DNA of 64,000 nucleotides, taken from Deinococcus sp045062605 (GTDB taxonomy: Bacteria > Deinococcota > Deinococci > Deinococcales > Deinococcaceae). Position 1 is the first letter of the stretch. Each line of letters begins with the position of its first letter. Shown in pieces: positions 39,477 through 48,657 of the stretch. The stretch covers positions 41,649 to 105,648 of the forward strand of contig NZ_JBJGDW010000003.1 in NCBI RefSeq assembly GCF_045062605.1. Reading direction: 5' to 3'. Under the pieces are notes generated by a model. It was not told the origin of the DNA and did no database searches. It was given only the letters and a program-made list of their open reading frames with translations. The position numbers were made by a program, and so were the translations under genes.

Positions 39477-40894
39477 GCGGTCTGCACCCCGCAAAACCCT
39501 TTCCCGAAGCCGCCCGCGACAAAGTGAATCAGCCGCAACTGCGTGCCAACCTCCGCAAAGTGACGCACACCATCCGCGAGAAACGGTTGCGTGCGGTGGG
39601 TGAACTGCCGCACTGGGAGGAATTGCGCGTGCTGGGCGAGGCCACCAAGGACGCGTCACTGGCAAACCTGAGTGACCGCCTGCTGCAATTGGAAGCCAGT
39701 GTCAGGGCCAGAGGCGGTCAGGTCCACTGGGCGCGCGACGCGGCGGAGGCCCGCGAGATCGTGGTCCGCATCGCCCAGGCCCATCAAGTCGATGAGCTGA
39801 TCAAGGTCAAGAGCATCACCAGCGACGAGATCGAGCTGAACGCGGCCCTGCAAGAGCGCGGCATCCACGCCATCGAGACCGATCTGGCCGAGCTGATCGT
39901 GCAACTGTCTCACGACACGCCCAGCCATATTCTCGTTCCCGCCATCCACCGCAACCGCGCCGAGATTCAGGCGCTGTTCAACAGGGAATTGCCCGGAGAG
40001 GGGAGCTTGAGCGATTCGCCTGCCGAACTCGCCGGGGCCGCGCGGCGGTATCTGCGCCATAAATTCCTGACCACCAAGATGGCCGTCTCAGGCGTCAATT
40101 TCGCGGTGGCCGAAACGGGAACGGTGTGCGTGGTGGAATCCGAGGGCAACGGGCGCATGTGCCTCACGCTGCCCGAAGTGCTGGTCAGCATCATGGGCAT
40201 CGAGAAGGTGCTGGAGAAATGGGAAGATCTGGCGGTATTCATGGAGCTGCTGCCACGCTCTAGCACCGCCGAGCGCATGAACCCGTATACCTCGTTCTGG
40301 AGCGGCATCACGCCGGGGGACGGGCCGCAGGAATTTCACCTGATCCTGCTGGACAACGGGCGCACGGACGTGCTGGCCGACGCCACCGGGCGGCAAACGT
40401 TGCGCTGCATCCGCTGTTCGGCGTGCCTGAACGTCTGCCCGGTCTACGAGCGCACGGGCGGTCACGCCTACGGCAGCGTGTATCCCGGCCCCATCGGCGC
40501 GATCCTGACCCCGCAACTGCTGGGCATGGCCGACAAGAACGCCAACACCTTGCCTGGCGCGTCCAGCCTGTGCGGCGCGTGCTTCGACGCCTGCCCGGTG
40601 CGGATCAACATTCCTCAGGTGCTGATCTACCTGCGCGGCGAGGTAACCGCTGAAAAAGGCGTGACCGCTGAGGCGCTGGCGATGAAAACGGTGGGCTACG
40701 CCATGAGTTCGGGCTGGCGTTTCGAGGGCGCGCTGAAGCTGGCGCGTGTGGGCCAGGGGCCACTGGTCAAAGGCGGCGAGATCACCTCCTTACCCGGTCT
40801 GCTGGGCGGCTGGACCCAGAGCCGTGACCTGAAAGCTGTACCGCCGCAGAGTTTCCGCGAGTGGTGGAAGGAAAGGGGGCAGAGCAGTGAGTAA
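39473..40894 (+). CDS. lutB: Lactate utilisation iron-sulfur protein LutB (LldF)
   Basis: A 473-aa protein with an N-terminal LUD domain and two [4Fe-4S] motifs: CIRCSACLNVCP from Cys312 and SLCGACFDACP with Cys367. It is the electron-carrying subunit of the LutABC lactate oxidation complex. The start overlaps lutA by 4 bp and its end overlaps lutC by 8 bp. Confidence 0.93.
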   Translation: MSGLHPAKPFPEAARDKVNQPQLRANLRKVTHTIREKRLRAVGELPHWEELRVLGEATKDASLANLSDRLLQLEASVRARGGQVHWARDAAEAREIVVRIAQAHQVDELIKVKSITSDEIELNAALQERGIHAIETDLAELIVQLSHDTPSHILVPAIHRNRAEIQALFNRELPGEGSLSDSPAELAGAARRYLRHKFLTTKMAVSGVNFAVAETGTVCVVESEGNGRMCLTLPEVLVSIMGIEKVLEKWEDLAVFMELLPRSSTAERMNPYTSFWSGITPGDGPQEFHLILLDNGRTDVLADATGRQTLRCIRCSACLNVCPVYERTGGHAYGSVYPGPIGAILTPQLLGMADKNANTLPGASSLCGACFDACPVRINIPQVLIYLRGEVTAEKGVTAEALAMKTVGYAMSSGWRFEGALKLARVGQGPLVKGGEITSLPGLLGGWTQSRDLKAVPPQSFREWWKERGQSSE

Positions 40895-41528
40895 CGCCGA
40901 GGCCAGATTGGAGATGTTGACCCGCATCAACCGCGCGGTGGCAGGCGTGGAGGCTCCAGCGTTGCCCGCCTACCCGCAGGGCCAGCGGCTGGAGCATGAA
41001 GCCATGCTGCATCAGTTTCAGGACCGCATCGAGGACTACCGCGCCTCGTTTCAGCGTGTGCCTGAAGCAGAGGTGGCGGGAGCTGTAGAAACCGCTCTGG
41101 CCGGAGCAAAACGCGTGTTGGTTCCCGCCGGACTCCCTCCCGATTTCCTGCCCTCGGGTCTGGAGTTGCTGCGCGACGATCCTCCGCTGAGCCACGCCGG
41201 GCTGGACGGCGCGGAAGCTGTGGTCACGGGCTGCGCAGTGGCGATCAGCGAGACGGGCACCATCATCCTCGATCATGCCCCCGATCAGGGCCGCCGGGCG
41301 CTGACGCTGATTCCAGACCTGCACATCTGCATTATTCGCGCCGAACAGATCGTGCAAAGTGTGCTGGAGGGCGTGCAACTGGTAGAGGCCAGTGTGCAGG
41401 CGGGCCAGCCCCTGACCTGGATCAGCGGCGGCAGTGCCACCAGCGATATCGAACTGGTGCGGGTGGAAGGGGTGCATGGGCCGCGCCGACTGTGCGTGGT
41501 GGTGGTGGACCAGATTCCCGCACCTTGA
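40887..41528 (+). CDS. lutC: Lactate utilisation protein LutC (LldG)
   Basis: A 213-aa LUD-domain protein starting at GTG 40887, inside the end of lutB and after GGAAAGGGGG. Conserved LUD segments include AVAISETGTIILDH and WISGGSATSDIELVRVEGVHGP. It completes the LutABC set and ends the plus-strand rhamnose operon. Confidence 0.92.
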   Translation: MSNAEARLEMLTRINRAVAGVEAPALPAYPQGQRLEHEAMLHQFQDRIEDYRASFQRVPEAEVAGAVETALAGAKRVLVPAGLPPDFLPSGLELLRDDPPLSHAGLDGAEAVVTGCAVAISETGTIILDHAPDQGRRALTLIPDLHICIIRAEQIVQSVLEGVQLVEASVQAGQPLTWISGGSATSDIELVRVEGVHGPRRLCVVVVDQIPAP

Positions 41529-41638
41529 CGACATCCCCAGCCCCTGAAACTTTGAGAAGAATTCTCGCTGAGACCAAGGAAAAGCGGGCGCAGTCGGGCG
41601 CACTAACGAGGGGCGCTCGTTTCTTGCAGGACAAGCAG

Positions 41639-41777
41639 AATAGATTCCGTCTATTCTGTGCAGACATCGGGATGGCTCCGGTTTCCACACACTACGCCCG
41701 GAATCTGCCTTTCTCCCTCACACGCCGAGGCCGATTGAATCGTCCTTGCAAAAACGACTCAATCGGCCTCAGTATTG
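41639..41777 (+). repeat. Structured repeat, diverged copy C
   Basis: Aligns block by block with the 138-bp repeat (AGATTCCGT, CTGTGCAG, ATCGG/CCGGT stem, ACGCCCGGAA, right end AATCGG...GTATTG). The second stem is replaced by a larger hairpin. Oriented with lutC. Together with copy D it fills the 41529-41963 gap, in which I see no gene. Confidence 0.55.
41727..41770. terminator. Long hairpin, possible terminator after lutC
   Basis: Sixteen-base arms (GAGGCCGATTGAATCG and CGACTCAATCGGCCTC) pair with one mismatch around a 12-nt loop. It lies inside repeat copy C, about 200 bp after lutC. It may end lutC transcription and also protect against read-through from the convergent permease genes. Confidence 0.55.
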
Positions 41778-41828
41778 CGCCGGTCGGATTTTCGTGCGTC
41801 TTTAGCACCCTTTGATCGCAGTTCGTGT

Positions 41829-41966
41829 TATACGGACTCCGATTAGAGGGTGTTGAAAACACCCATAATCCGAGCGGAGCGAGCAGGAGAAAAACGGGTT
41901 CCGGGCGTGGAGTGGAGGGATCGGCGCTGTTCCGATTCCTACACGAAACAAACGGAATCCGTGTTA
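41829..41966 (-). repeat. Structured repeat, copy D (overlaps a stop codon)
   Basis: Nearly identical to the copy at 59487, on the minus strand. It contains stem 1 ATCGG/CCGAT and stem 2 GGGTGTT/AACACCC. Its first bases supply the TAA stop codon of the permease gene ending at 41964, so the element begins exactly at the end of that gene. Confidence 0.75.
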
Positions 41967-42839
41967 CCCCACCCGCCCACGCGGATCAAGCGCTTCCCGC
42001 AATCCGTCGCCGATCAGGTTGAAGGCCAGCACCGCCAGGAAAATGGCGAGGCCAGGAAACACCGCCATCCACGGCGCGTCGGTCAGGTAGCCGCGTGCGG
42101 CGTTGAGCATCGAACCCCAGCTCGGCGCAGGTGGCTGGATGCCCAGCCCCAGGAAGGACAGGCTGGCCTCGGCCAGAATCGCGTTGGCGATGGCCAGCGA
42201 GGTCTGCACGATCAGCGCCCCGCTGATGTTGGGCAGCAGGTGGCGGGTGATCAGGCGTCCGTCGCCTGCCCCCAGCGCCTGCGCGGCCTGCACGTAATCG
42301 CGCTCGCGCTGCGACAGCACCTCGCCGCGCGTGATGCGGGCGAAGGCCGGAGCAGTCACGATGGCGATGGCAATCATGGTGTTCTGCAAGCTGGGGCCGA
42401 GAATGGCGGCCAGCGCAATCGCCAGCACCAGAAACGGCAGCGCCAGCAGCGCGTCCACCACGCGCATCAGGACGTCGTCCAACCAGCCGCCGACGTACCC
42501 GGCGACAAGGCCGATGCCGCCGCCGAAGACCAGCGCCAGCGTGACCGAGATCAACCCGGCACTCAGGGAAACCCGCGCCCCGTACACCACCCGCGAGAAG
42601 ATGTCGCGCCCCAGTTCGTCGGCTCCGAAGGGGTGTGCGGCGCCAGGAGCGGCCCGCAGGTCCGAGAAGAAGATCTGCGCGGGGTCAAAGGGGGCCACCC
42701 ACTGTGCCAGCAGCGCCGAAACCGCGAAAATCAGCAGTACGAACAGGCCGACGACGGCCAGCCTGTTGCTCAGGAAGCGGCGCAGTGGCGCGGGCAGGCG
42801 GCGTTTGGTTGGAGTTGTCTTGGAAAGCGTCGTGGTCAT
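41964..42839 (-). CDS. Peptide-type ABC transporter permease, DppC-like
   Basis: A 291-aa inner-membrane protein with an N-terminal hydrophobic segment (about residues 30-50) and five more. The permease motif reads YVQAAQALGAGDGRLITRHLLP, typical of DppC/OppC. Its stop codon lies in repeat copy D. The DppB-like partner ends 28 bp upstream. No ATPase genes are in this cluster. Confidence 0.9.
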   Translation of the reverse strand: MTTTLSKTTPTKRRLPAPLRRFLSNRLAVVGLFVLLIFAVSALLAQWVAPFDPAQIFFSDLRAAPGAAHPFGADELGRDIFSRVVYGARVSLSAGLISVTLALVFGGGIGLVAGYVGGWLDDVLMRVVDALLALPFLVLAIALAAILGPSLQNTMIAIAIVTAPAFARITRGEVLSQRERDYVQAAQALGAGDGRLITRHLLPNISGALIVQTSLAIANAILAEASLSFLGLGIQPPAPSWGSMLNAARGYLTDAPWMAVFPGLAIFLAVLAFNLIGDGLREALDPRGRVG

Positions 42840-42867
42840 CGTTTGACCTCCATCAGTGCCCTGCCCA

Positions 42868-43812
42868 TCAGTTGTACCGGATGCGCGGGTCTACCGCCGC
42901 GTAGCTCAGGTCCACCAGAAAACTCACCAGAAAGACCGCCACTGCCGAGACCAGCACCACGCCCTGAATCACGGGCAGATCGCGGGTGAACACGGCGTCC
43001 ACCAGCAGCCGCCCGAAGCCGGGAATACTGAAGATCTGCTCGGTGATCACGGCCCCGCCCAGCAGGCCGCCCAGTTGCAGGCCGAAGGCGGTGAGAAAGG
43101 GAATCAGCGCGTTTCTGAGGGCATGTTTGGAAATCACATGCCGCACGGTCAGGCCCTTGGCGTGCGCCGTGCGCACGTAATCCTGATTCAGCGTCTCGCT
43201 CAGGCTGGAGCGCAGATAACGCGTCAGCACCGCCGCCGAGCCGAGGCCCAGCGTGACGGCAGGCAGCAGCAGCAGCAGCAGGTTGCGCCCCGGATTCTCC
43301 AGCAGGCTGGTGTAGCCGCTGGCCGGAATCCAGGCCAGCCGGATGCTGAACAGGTAGATCAGCAGGATGCCCAGAAAGAAGTTGGGCAGGCTGATGCCCG
43401 ACAACGCCAGGAGCGTCAGCACCCGGTCGATCCAGGTGTTGCGCCGCACCGCGCTGACAATCCCGGCGGGCAGCGCGATCACCAGCGAGATCAGCATGGC
43501 GAACAGCGAGAGTTCCAGCGTGACGGGCAATTTCTGGGCGATCAACCGGCTCACGCTGCTGTTGTCGGTCAGACTGGTGCCGAAATCCAGCCGCACGGCC
43601 CCCGCCAGCCAGCTCAGATACTGTTGCAGTAGCGAGCGGTCCAGGCCCAGCGAGCGGCGCAGTTCGGCCAGGGCCTGCGGCGTGGCCTCCTGACCCAGGA
43701 TCAGCCGGGCCGGGTCGCCGGGCAGCAGCTTGACCATCGCAAACACGATGACCGTAACGATCAGCAAAGTGGGAATGGACGACAGCAGACGGCGTAACGC
43801 GAAAACAGCCAC
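42868..43812 (-). CDS. Peptide-type ABC transporter permease, DppB-like
   Basis: A 314-aa inner-membrane protein. GTG 43812 is chosen because GAGGGAGG lies just upstream. It has the DppB signature of a first membrane segment followed by KLLPGDPARLILG, and a YVRTAHAKGL loop. It is the partner of the DppC-like permease. A GC-rich hairpin separates it from the binding protein gene. Confidence 0.9.
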   Translation of the reverse strand: MAVFALRRLLSSIPTLLIVTVIVFAMVKLLPGDPARLILGQEATPQALAELRRSLGLDRSLLQQYLSWLAGAVRLDFGTSLTDNSSVSRLIAQKLPVTLELSLFAMLISLVIALPAGIVSAVRRNTWIDRVLTLLALSGISLPNFFLGILLIYLFSIRLAWIPASGYTSLLENPGRNLLLLLLPAVTLGLGSAAVLTRYLRSSLSETLNQDYVRTAHAKGLTVRHVISKHALRNALIPFLTAFGLQLGGLLGGAVITEQIFSIPGFGRLLVDAVFTRDLPVIQGVVLVSAVAVFLVSFLVDLSYAAVDPRIRYN

Positions 43813-43840
43813 TTGACCTCCCTCTCTGAAAAGTGCGAAA

Positions 43841-43868
43841 GGGGCGGGCATTCTGTATGGCCCGCCCC
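43841..43868 (-). promoter_or_regulatory. Intercistronic hairpin after the binding protein gene
   Basis: GGGGCGGGC at 43841-43849 and GCCCGCCCC at 43860-43868 form a nine-base-pair stem between the binding-protein stop (43885) and permease start (43812). Such stems often stabilise the upstream part of an operon mRNA or partly stop transcription, raising binding protein levels. Confidence 0.6.
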
Positions 43869-43884
43869 CCTGAGATGGTGCCTG

Positions 43885-45363
43885 TTACTTCAGGTCCACG
43901 TCTTTAAAGCGGATGATACCGTCCGGGATGGGTTTGAGGCCGGTTAGGCCCTTGACGCTGGCCACCAGATTGCGCTGGAAGTACACCCAGGTGTACGGGG
44001 TGTCGCTGATGATGGTACTCAGGGCGACGTTGTACGTGGCGACGCGGGCCGACATGGAGTTCTGCGCGCGGGCCTTGGCGAGCAGGCTGTCCACCGTCTT
44101 GTTGCTGTATCCGGCCTGGTTGTTGGTGCCGTCCGTCACAAAGAAATCGTAGATGTTGCCGTCTGGATCGGGCCGCCCGCTCCAGCCCAGCATCAGGGCG
44201 TCGTAGTCCTGCTTGTCGGCGCGGTCGAGCAGCGCGCCGAATTCCACCTGCTCGATCTTGGCGGTGATTCCGGCCTGCGCGAACATGGCCTGGTACACCT
44301 GCGCCAGTTGCGTGGTGACGCTACCAGGCGTGGTCAGCAGCGTGAACGATAGCGGCTTGCCGCCCAGTTTCTTCTTGGCCAGGGCAATGTCGGGTTTCTG
44401 GACCGTGATCGCCGAGGACGCGGCGGGCGTGCCGGGGGGGAAGGGACCGGCGGCGGGGGTGACGGTGCCGTAAAAGATGCTCTTGGCAATCGCATCGCGG
44501 TCGATGGTGGCCGCCACCGCCTGCCGGAAGTTCTTGTTGTTGAACGGCGCGCGGGTCACGTTGAACCACACGCCCTGGAAGCCGATACCGGGGTAGTTCA
44601 GTACGCTGAATTTGGGGTTCTCCGTCAGCTTGCTGATGTCCTTGGGGTCAATCGGCGTGATGGCCTGCACCGCGCCCGACAGCAGGTTGGCGTAGCGCAC
44701 GTCACCGTCGGTGAAGGGGCGGTAGACCAGCTTGTCGATCTTGGGCGCGCCGCCCCAGTAGCTCTTGTTGGCGTTCAGGGTGATGTTGTCCTGACGCACG
44801 CGACTGACGAAGGTGAAGGGGCCGCTGCCCACCGGGCTGTTCTGGAAATCGGCCCCGGCTTTCTTGGCCGCCGCAGGCGAAACGATCATGCCCGCGCGGT
44901 CCGTCAGCACCGCCAGCAGCGGCCCATATGGCTGCGCCAGCGTGAGCTGAACCGTCTGGGCGTCGATGACCTTGACTTCCTTGATGCTGCTCAACTCGTT
45001 CTTGCGGGCGCTGCCTTCCAGGGTGCGGTTGCGGTCCAGGCCGTACTTGACGGCGGCGGCGTCCAGCACGGTGCCGTCGGTGAATTTCACGCCGTTCCTG
45101 AGCTTGAAGGTATAGGTCAGGCCACCATTCGTGACCTTCCACGACGTGGCCAGCGCTGGAATGACCTTGAGATTCACGTCCAGATCCACCAGCTTGTCGA
45201 AAATCTGGTTCATCACCTGCCGGTCCACCAGCGCGGTGGACAGCGCCGGGTCAAGGCGCGGCGGATCGGCGTCCAGCCCTACGGTCAGGGTCTGTGCCGA
45301 GGCGGAAGCGGCGCATAGGCAGGCAGCGCTCAGAAAGGCCATCAGAAACTGGGATTTACGCAT
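43885..45363 (-). CDS. Peptide-type ABC transporter substrate-binding protein (family 5)
   Basis: A 492-aa exported protein. ATG 45363 follows CAGGAG and gives a signal peptide ending near SASAQ (residue 23). The SBP_bac_5 fold is indicated by VGLDADPPRLDPALS and the later LNYPGIGFQGVWFNV segment. It is the second gene of the FadR-regulator-led operon. Substrates of this family include peptides, opines, glutathione and nickel; the true one is unknown. Confidence 0.9.
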   Translation of the reverse strand: MRKSQFLMAFLSAACLCAASASAQTLTVGLDADPPRLDPALSTALVDRQVMNQIFDKLVDLDVNLKVIPALATSWKVTNGGLTYTFKLRNGVKFTDGTVLDAAAVKYGLDRNRTLEGSARKNELSSIKEVKVIDAQTVQLTLAQPYGPLLAVLTDRAGMIVSPAAAKKAGADFQNSPVGSGPFTFVSRVRQDNITLNANKSYWGGAPKIDKLVYRPFTDGDVRYANLLSGAVQAITPIDPKDISKLTENPKFSVLNYPGIGFQGVWFNVTRAPFNNKNFRQAVAATIDRDAIAKSIFYGTVTPAAGPFPPGTPAASSAITVQKPDIALAKKKLGGKPLSFTLLTTPGSVTTQLAQVYQAMFAQAGITAKIEQVEFGALLDRADKQDYDALMLGWSGRPDPDGNIYDFFVTDGTNNQAGYSNKTVDSLLAKARAQNSMSARVATYNVALSTIISDTPYTWVYFQRNLVASVKGLTGLKPIPDGIIRFKDVDLK

Positions 45364-46063
45364 TGTCTTCTCCTGGGTGAATAAGTGGGGCGGCGTGGCG
45401 GCGAACGGAACCCATATGAACGAGCATCGCCTGACGGGCGGCCTGGGGCGAAGCGCTGGCAATAGCGCATACGAGCGCACGGTGTTCCGAAATCGTCAAT
45501 TCCGGTCTGTCCCCCACCACCTGATTTCGCAACTGCACCATCAGGGAGCGCAGGGTTTCCAGCACCAGCATGACCACCTCGTTCCCTGCGATCTGGGCGA
45601 TCAGACTGTGGAAGATCAAGTCCTCATCGCTCAGCTTGATGTGACGTTCACACGCGGCTTCCTGACGTTTAAGACACAGATGGAGCTGGGCAATCTGGGT
45701 GGGCGTGGCGCGGGCAGCAGCCTGCGCCGCCACTTCCGGCTCGATCATCTGGCGGAATTCCAGCAGATGCTCCAGTTTCTGCGGCGAGCGGATCAGCATG
45801 CCCTGGAACGGCTGGGTCAGGTGGGCGGCGGAAGGTTCGCGGACGAAAACCCCATTGCCCTGCCGCGCCTCCAGGTGTCCGAGGACTTCCAGGCGGGCAA
45901 TGCCGTCGCGCAGGCTGGTGCGGGAAATGTTCATCTGTTCGGCCAGCAGCCGTTCGGGGGGCAACCGCTGACCGGCCACGAAGTCTCCGCGCAGGATGAG
46001 GGCCAGAAGTTCTTCTGCCGCACTGGCAGCCAGTTTCTGCTGTTTGATCGGCTGCGCTGTCAT
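45356..46063 (-). CDS. GntR-family regulator, FadR subfamily (FCD domain)
   Basis: A 235-aa regulator. ATG 46063 follows GGAGGCGAG; a longer frame has no ribosome site. Residues 11-74 form a GntR winged HTH (LPPERLLAEQMNISRTSLRD), and residues 90-220 an all-helical FCD ligand-binding domain. Its end overlaps the binding protein gene by 8 bp, so it is the first gene of the transporter operon and probably controls it. A TGGTNNNACCA-type site lies upstream. Confidence 0.88.
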   Translation of the reverse strand: MTAQPIKQQKLAASAAEELLALILRGDFVAGQRLPPERLLAEQMNISRTSLRDGIARLEVLGHLEARQGNGVFVREPSAAHLTQPFQGMLIRSPQKLEHLLEFRQMIEPEVAAQAAARATPTQIAQLHLCLKRQEAACERHIKLSDEDLIFHSLIAQIAGNEVVMLVLETLRSLMVQLRNQVVGDRPELTISEHRALVCAIASASPQAARQAMLVHMGSVRRHAAPLIHPGEDNA

Positions 46064-46088
46064 CTCGCCTCCATGTTTCCGACTTGAA

Positions 46089-46106
46089 GGTCCAGTGGTT
46101 GGACCA
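46089..46106. promoter_or_regulatory. FadR-type operator upstream of the regulator gene
   Basis: TGGTTGGACCA at 46096-46106 fits the FadR-subfamily consensus TGGTNNNACCA. It overlaps a perfect dyad GGTCCA-N5-TGGACC at 46089-46105. It lies about 30-40 bp before the regulator ATG, as expected for autoregulation. Confidence 0.6.
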
Positions 46107-46231
46107 ATTTGGGATGGATCAAGCTTAGAGCCTGGAAAGGGCAATAAGCTCCATTGTCTAGATCAACGAAAATTTGCGCCGGATTGTGAGCGGCAGTGGG
46201 GCGGGTGGGGGCGAGCAAAAGCCCGCCTCGT

Positions 46232-46993
46232 TCAGCCTTGATCCAGTGGACGGATCAGCAGCTCGTTCACGTTCACGCGTTCCGGCTGGGTCACGGCGTA
46301 GATCACGGCGGCGGCGATGTCCTCCGATTGCAGCATCTCCATGTCCTTGATGCGGCCCTCGTACATGTCCTTGGTCTGGGTGTGGGTGATGTGATCGGTC
46401 AGCTCGGTGGCGACGACGCCGGGTTCAATGACGGTCACGCGAATCCGGTCAGCCTTGGCCTCCTGCCGCAGCCCCTCGCTGAAGCCGCCCACCGCCCATT
46501 TGCTGGCGCTGTACCCGGCGCTCAGGGGACTGGCCCCGCGCCCCGACACCGAGGAAATATTGACGATGTGCCCGCTGTTCTGTGGCTTCATGGTTTCCAG
46601 CGCCGCCTGCGAGAGGTGCATCAGCGCCGTGACGTTCAGGTCCATCATGCGCTGCAAATCGCTGGGATCGCCGCCCGCTACCGGGCCGAGCAGCATGACT
46701 CCCGCGTTGTTCACCACGATGTCCAGACGCCCCAGGGCGCTGACCGTCTGCTTCACGACTTCGCCAGCCTGCCCAGCCTGCGCCAGATCGGAGACGATCA
46801 CGGCCACCTTGCCGCCCATGCCCTCAATCTTTCCCGCCAACTCGTCCAGGCGGTCTTTGCGCCGGGCCACCAGTGCCACCGCTGCGCCGTGTTCGGCCAG
46901 CGCAATGGCCGTCGCCTCGCCAATACCACTGCTTGCTCCAGTTACGAGGGCCACTTTTCCTGCGAGTTTTCCGTTTTGCTGGTTCATGTTCAT
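46232..46993 (-). CDS. SDR family NAD(P)-dependent oxidoreductase
   Basis: A 253-aa short-chain dehydrogenase with TGASSGIG, NNAG and catalytic YSASK. The arginines in VARRKDR after the second strand suggest NADP preference. The gene sits alone between the transporter operon and the M32 peptidase gene. Substrate unknown. Confidence 0.9.
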   Translation of the reverse strand: MNMNQQNGKLAGKVALVTGASSGIGEATAIALAEHGAAVALVARRKDRLDELAGKIEGMGGKVAVIVSDLAQAGQAGEVVKQTVSALGRLDIVVNNAGVMLLGPVAGGDPSDLQRMMDLNVTALMHLSQAALETMKPQNSGHIVNISSVSGRGASPLSAGYSASKWAVGGFSEGLRQEAKADRIRVTVIEPGVVATELTDHITHTQTKDMYEGRIKDMEMLQSEDIAAAVIYAVTQPERVNVNELLIRPLDQG

Positions 46994-47121
46994 TCTCCTT
47001 AGTTGAGAGGTTTAGACAGATTTAGTGGTGCCGTTGTTGGTCGTAAGAAAGGTGGCTCTGGGAGGGCTTTTCGGTTCATCCCATACCAGACTCCTACCTA
47101 AAGGGGAAGACATTCAGAGCT

Positions 47122-48657
47122 TCATTCGGTCTGCTCCTTTTGCACCGTTTCAGTTGTCTCAGCCAATTCGTAGAGTTCGCCGTATTTGCTGCTGAGATAG
47201 TCCAGATACGGTTGCGGATCAAGGCCGCGCCCAGTCACGCGTGTCAGCAACTCGTGGGGCGTGTAAGTGCGGCCATGCTGGTAGATGTTATCGGTCAGCC
47301 AGCCAAGAAGAGTGGCGTATTCGCCGCGCAGCAGCGTGTCTTCCAGTTCCGGCATCTGCTCACGCGCCGCCGCATAGAACTGCGAGGCCATCACGTTGCC
47401 GATGGTGTAGGTGGGAAACGAGCCGAACATGCCTGCTGACCAGTGGATGTCCTGCAACACGCCCCTGGCGTCGTCCGGCACGTCCAATCCCAGATCAGCC
47501 TTGATGCGGGCGTTCCAGGCTTCGGGCAGGTCTTTGACCGCCAGTTCACCGCCGATCAGGGCGCGTTCCAGCTCTACCCGCAGCATGATGTGCAGGTCAT
47601 AGGTCAGTTCGTCGGCCTCCACCCGGATCAGGCTGGGACGCACGGTGTTGACGGCGCGGTGGAAGGTGGCGGTGTCCACGTCTGCGAGCGCTTCGGGGAA
47701 CGCCTCCTGAAGCTGCGGGAAGTGCAGGTTCCAGTAGGCCTTTGATCGCCCGATGCGGTTTTCCCACAGCCGCGACTGGCTCTCGTGCGTGCCGTAGCTG
47801 GCCCCACCCACCGCGTACAGGCCCAGCAGATCGCTGGCCAGCACTGTGCGGCTCAGTTCCGGGCGGACGCCCTGCTCGTACATGGCGTGTCCAGTCTCGT
47901 GCAGCGTGCCGAACAGTGCGCCCGACAGGAAGTTCTCCTGGATGCGGGTGGTGATCCGCACGTCCTGGCGGGTGAAACTGATCTCAAAGGGGTGCGCCGA
48001 TTCGTCCAGTCGCCCGCGCTCCGTGTCGTAGCCGAACTTCTGGGCCAGTGCCAGCGAGATGCTCTTTTGCGCTGCTGCCGGATACGAGCGGTTCAGGAAT
48101 TCGCTGCGGGGCTGGGGCCGCTCCTGAATGGCCCGCAACAGCGGTACATGATGGGCACGCAGTTGCTCAAACAGCGGCAGCAACGTGTTCACCGTCAGGC
48201 CCGGCTCGTACATGTTGAGCAGCGCGTCGTAGGGGTGGCCCTCGTACCCCAGCGCCTCGGCCAATTGCTGGTTCAGTTCCACCATGCGCGTCAGGGCTGG
48301 AGCGAACAGGCCGAAGTCGTTGGCCGCTCTGGCGCGTGCCCATACCTCCTGCGCCTCAGATTTCAGCAGGGCCAGTTCGCGGGTCAGCTCGGCGGGAATA
48401 CGCTTCAGGGCCGAGATGGCGTCCAGCGCCTGCTGAGCGGCGCGGTTCTCCAGGTCATCACCGCTGGCTGCCTGGGCCGCCGCCGCGTAGGCTGGATCAA
48501 GCAACTTTTCCTGGGCCAGCGCACTGACGGTGGCGAGTTGCTGGGCGCGGGGCGAACTGCCGCCTGCGGGCATCTGCGTGCGGGCGTCCCAGTTGAGGAC
48601 GTTCAGGACGCATAACAGGTCATTGATTTCCGCCGAGCGGCGCTTGAAGTCATTCAT
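47122..48657 (-). CDS. M32 family metallocarboxypeptidase
   Basis: A 511-aa cytoplasmic zinc carboxypeptidase. The HETGH motif is at residues 253-257, followed by the family block YEQGV. The usual M32 size is about 500 aa. ATG 48657 overlaps the M20 dipeptidase stop by 4 bp; a longer in-frame extension is made only of the repeated end of that gene. It trims single residues from peptide C-termini. Last gene of the peptide operon. Confidence 0.93.
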   Translation of the reverse strand: MNDFKRRSAEINDLLCVLNVLNWDARTQMPAGGSSPRAQQLATVSALAQEKLLDPAYAAAAQAASGDDLENRAAQQALDAISALKRIPAELTRELALLKSEAQEVWARARAANDFGLFAPALTRMVELNQQLAEALGYEGHPYDALLNMYEPGLTVNTLLPLFEQLRAHHVPLLRAIQERPQPRSEFLNRSYPAAAQKSISLALAQKFGYDTERGRLDESAHPFEISFTRQDVRITTRIQENFLSGALFGTLHETGHAMYEQGVRPELSRTVLASDLLGLYAVGGASYGTHESQSRLWENRIGRSKAYWNLHFPQLQEAFPEALADVDTATFHRAVNTVRPSLIRVEADELTYDLHIMLRVELERALIGGELAVKDLPEAWNARIKADLGLDVPDDARGVLQDIHWSAGMFGSFPTYTIGNVMASQFYAAAREQMPELEDTLLRGEYATLLGWLTDNIYQHGRTYTPHELLTRVTGRGLDPQPYLDYLSSKYGELYELAETTETVQKEQTE

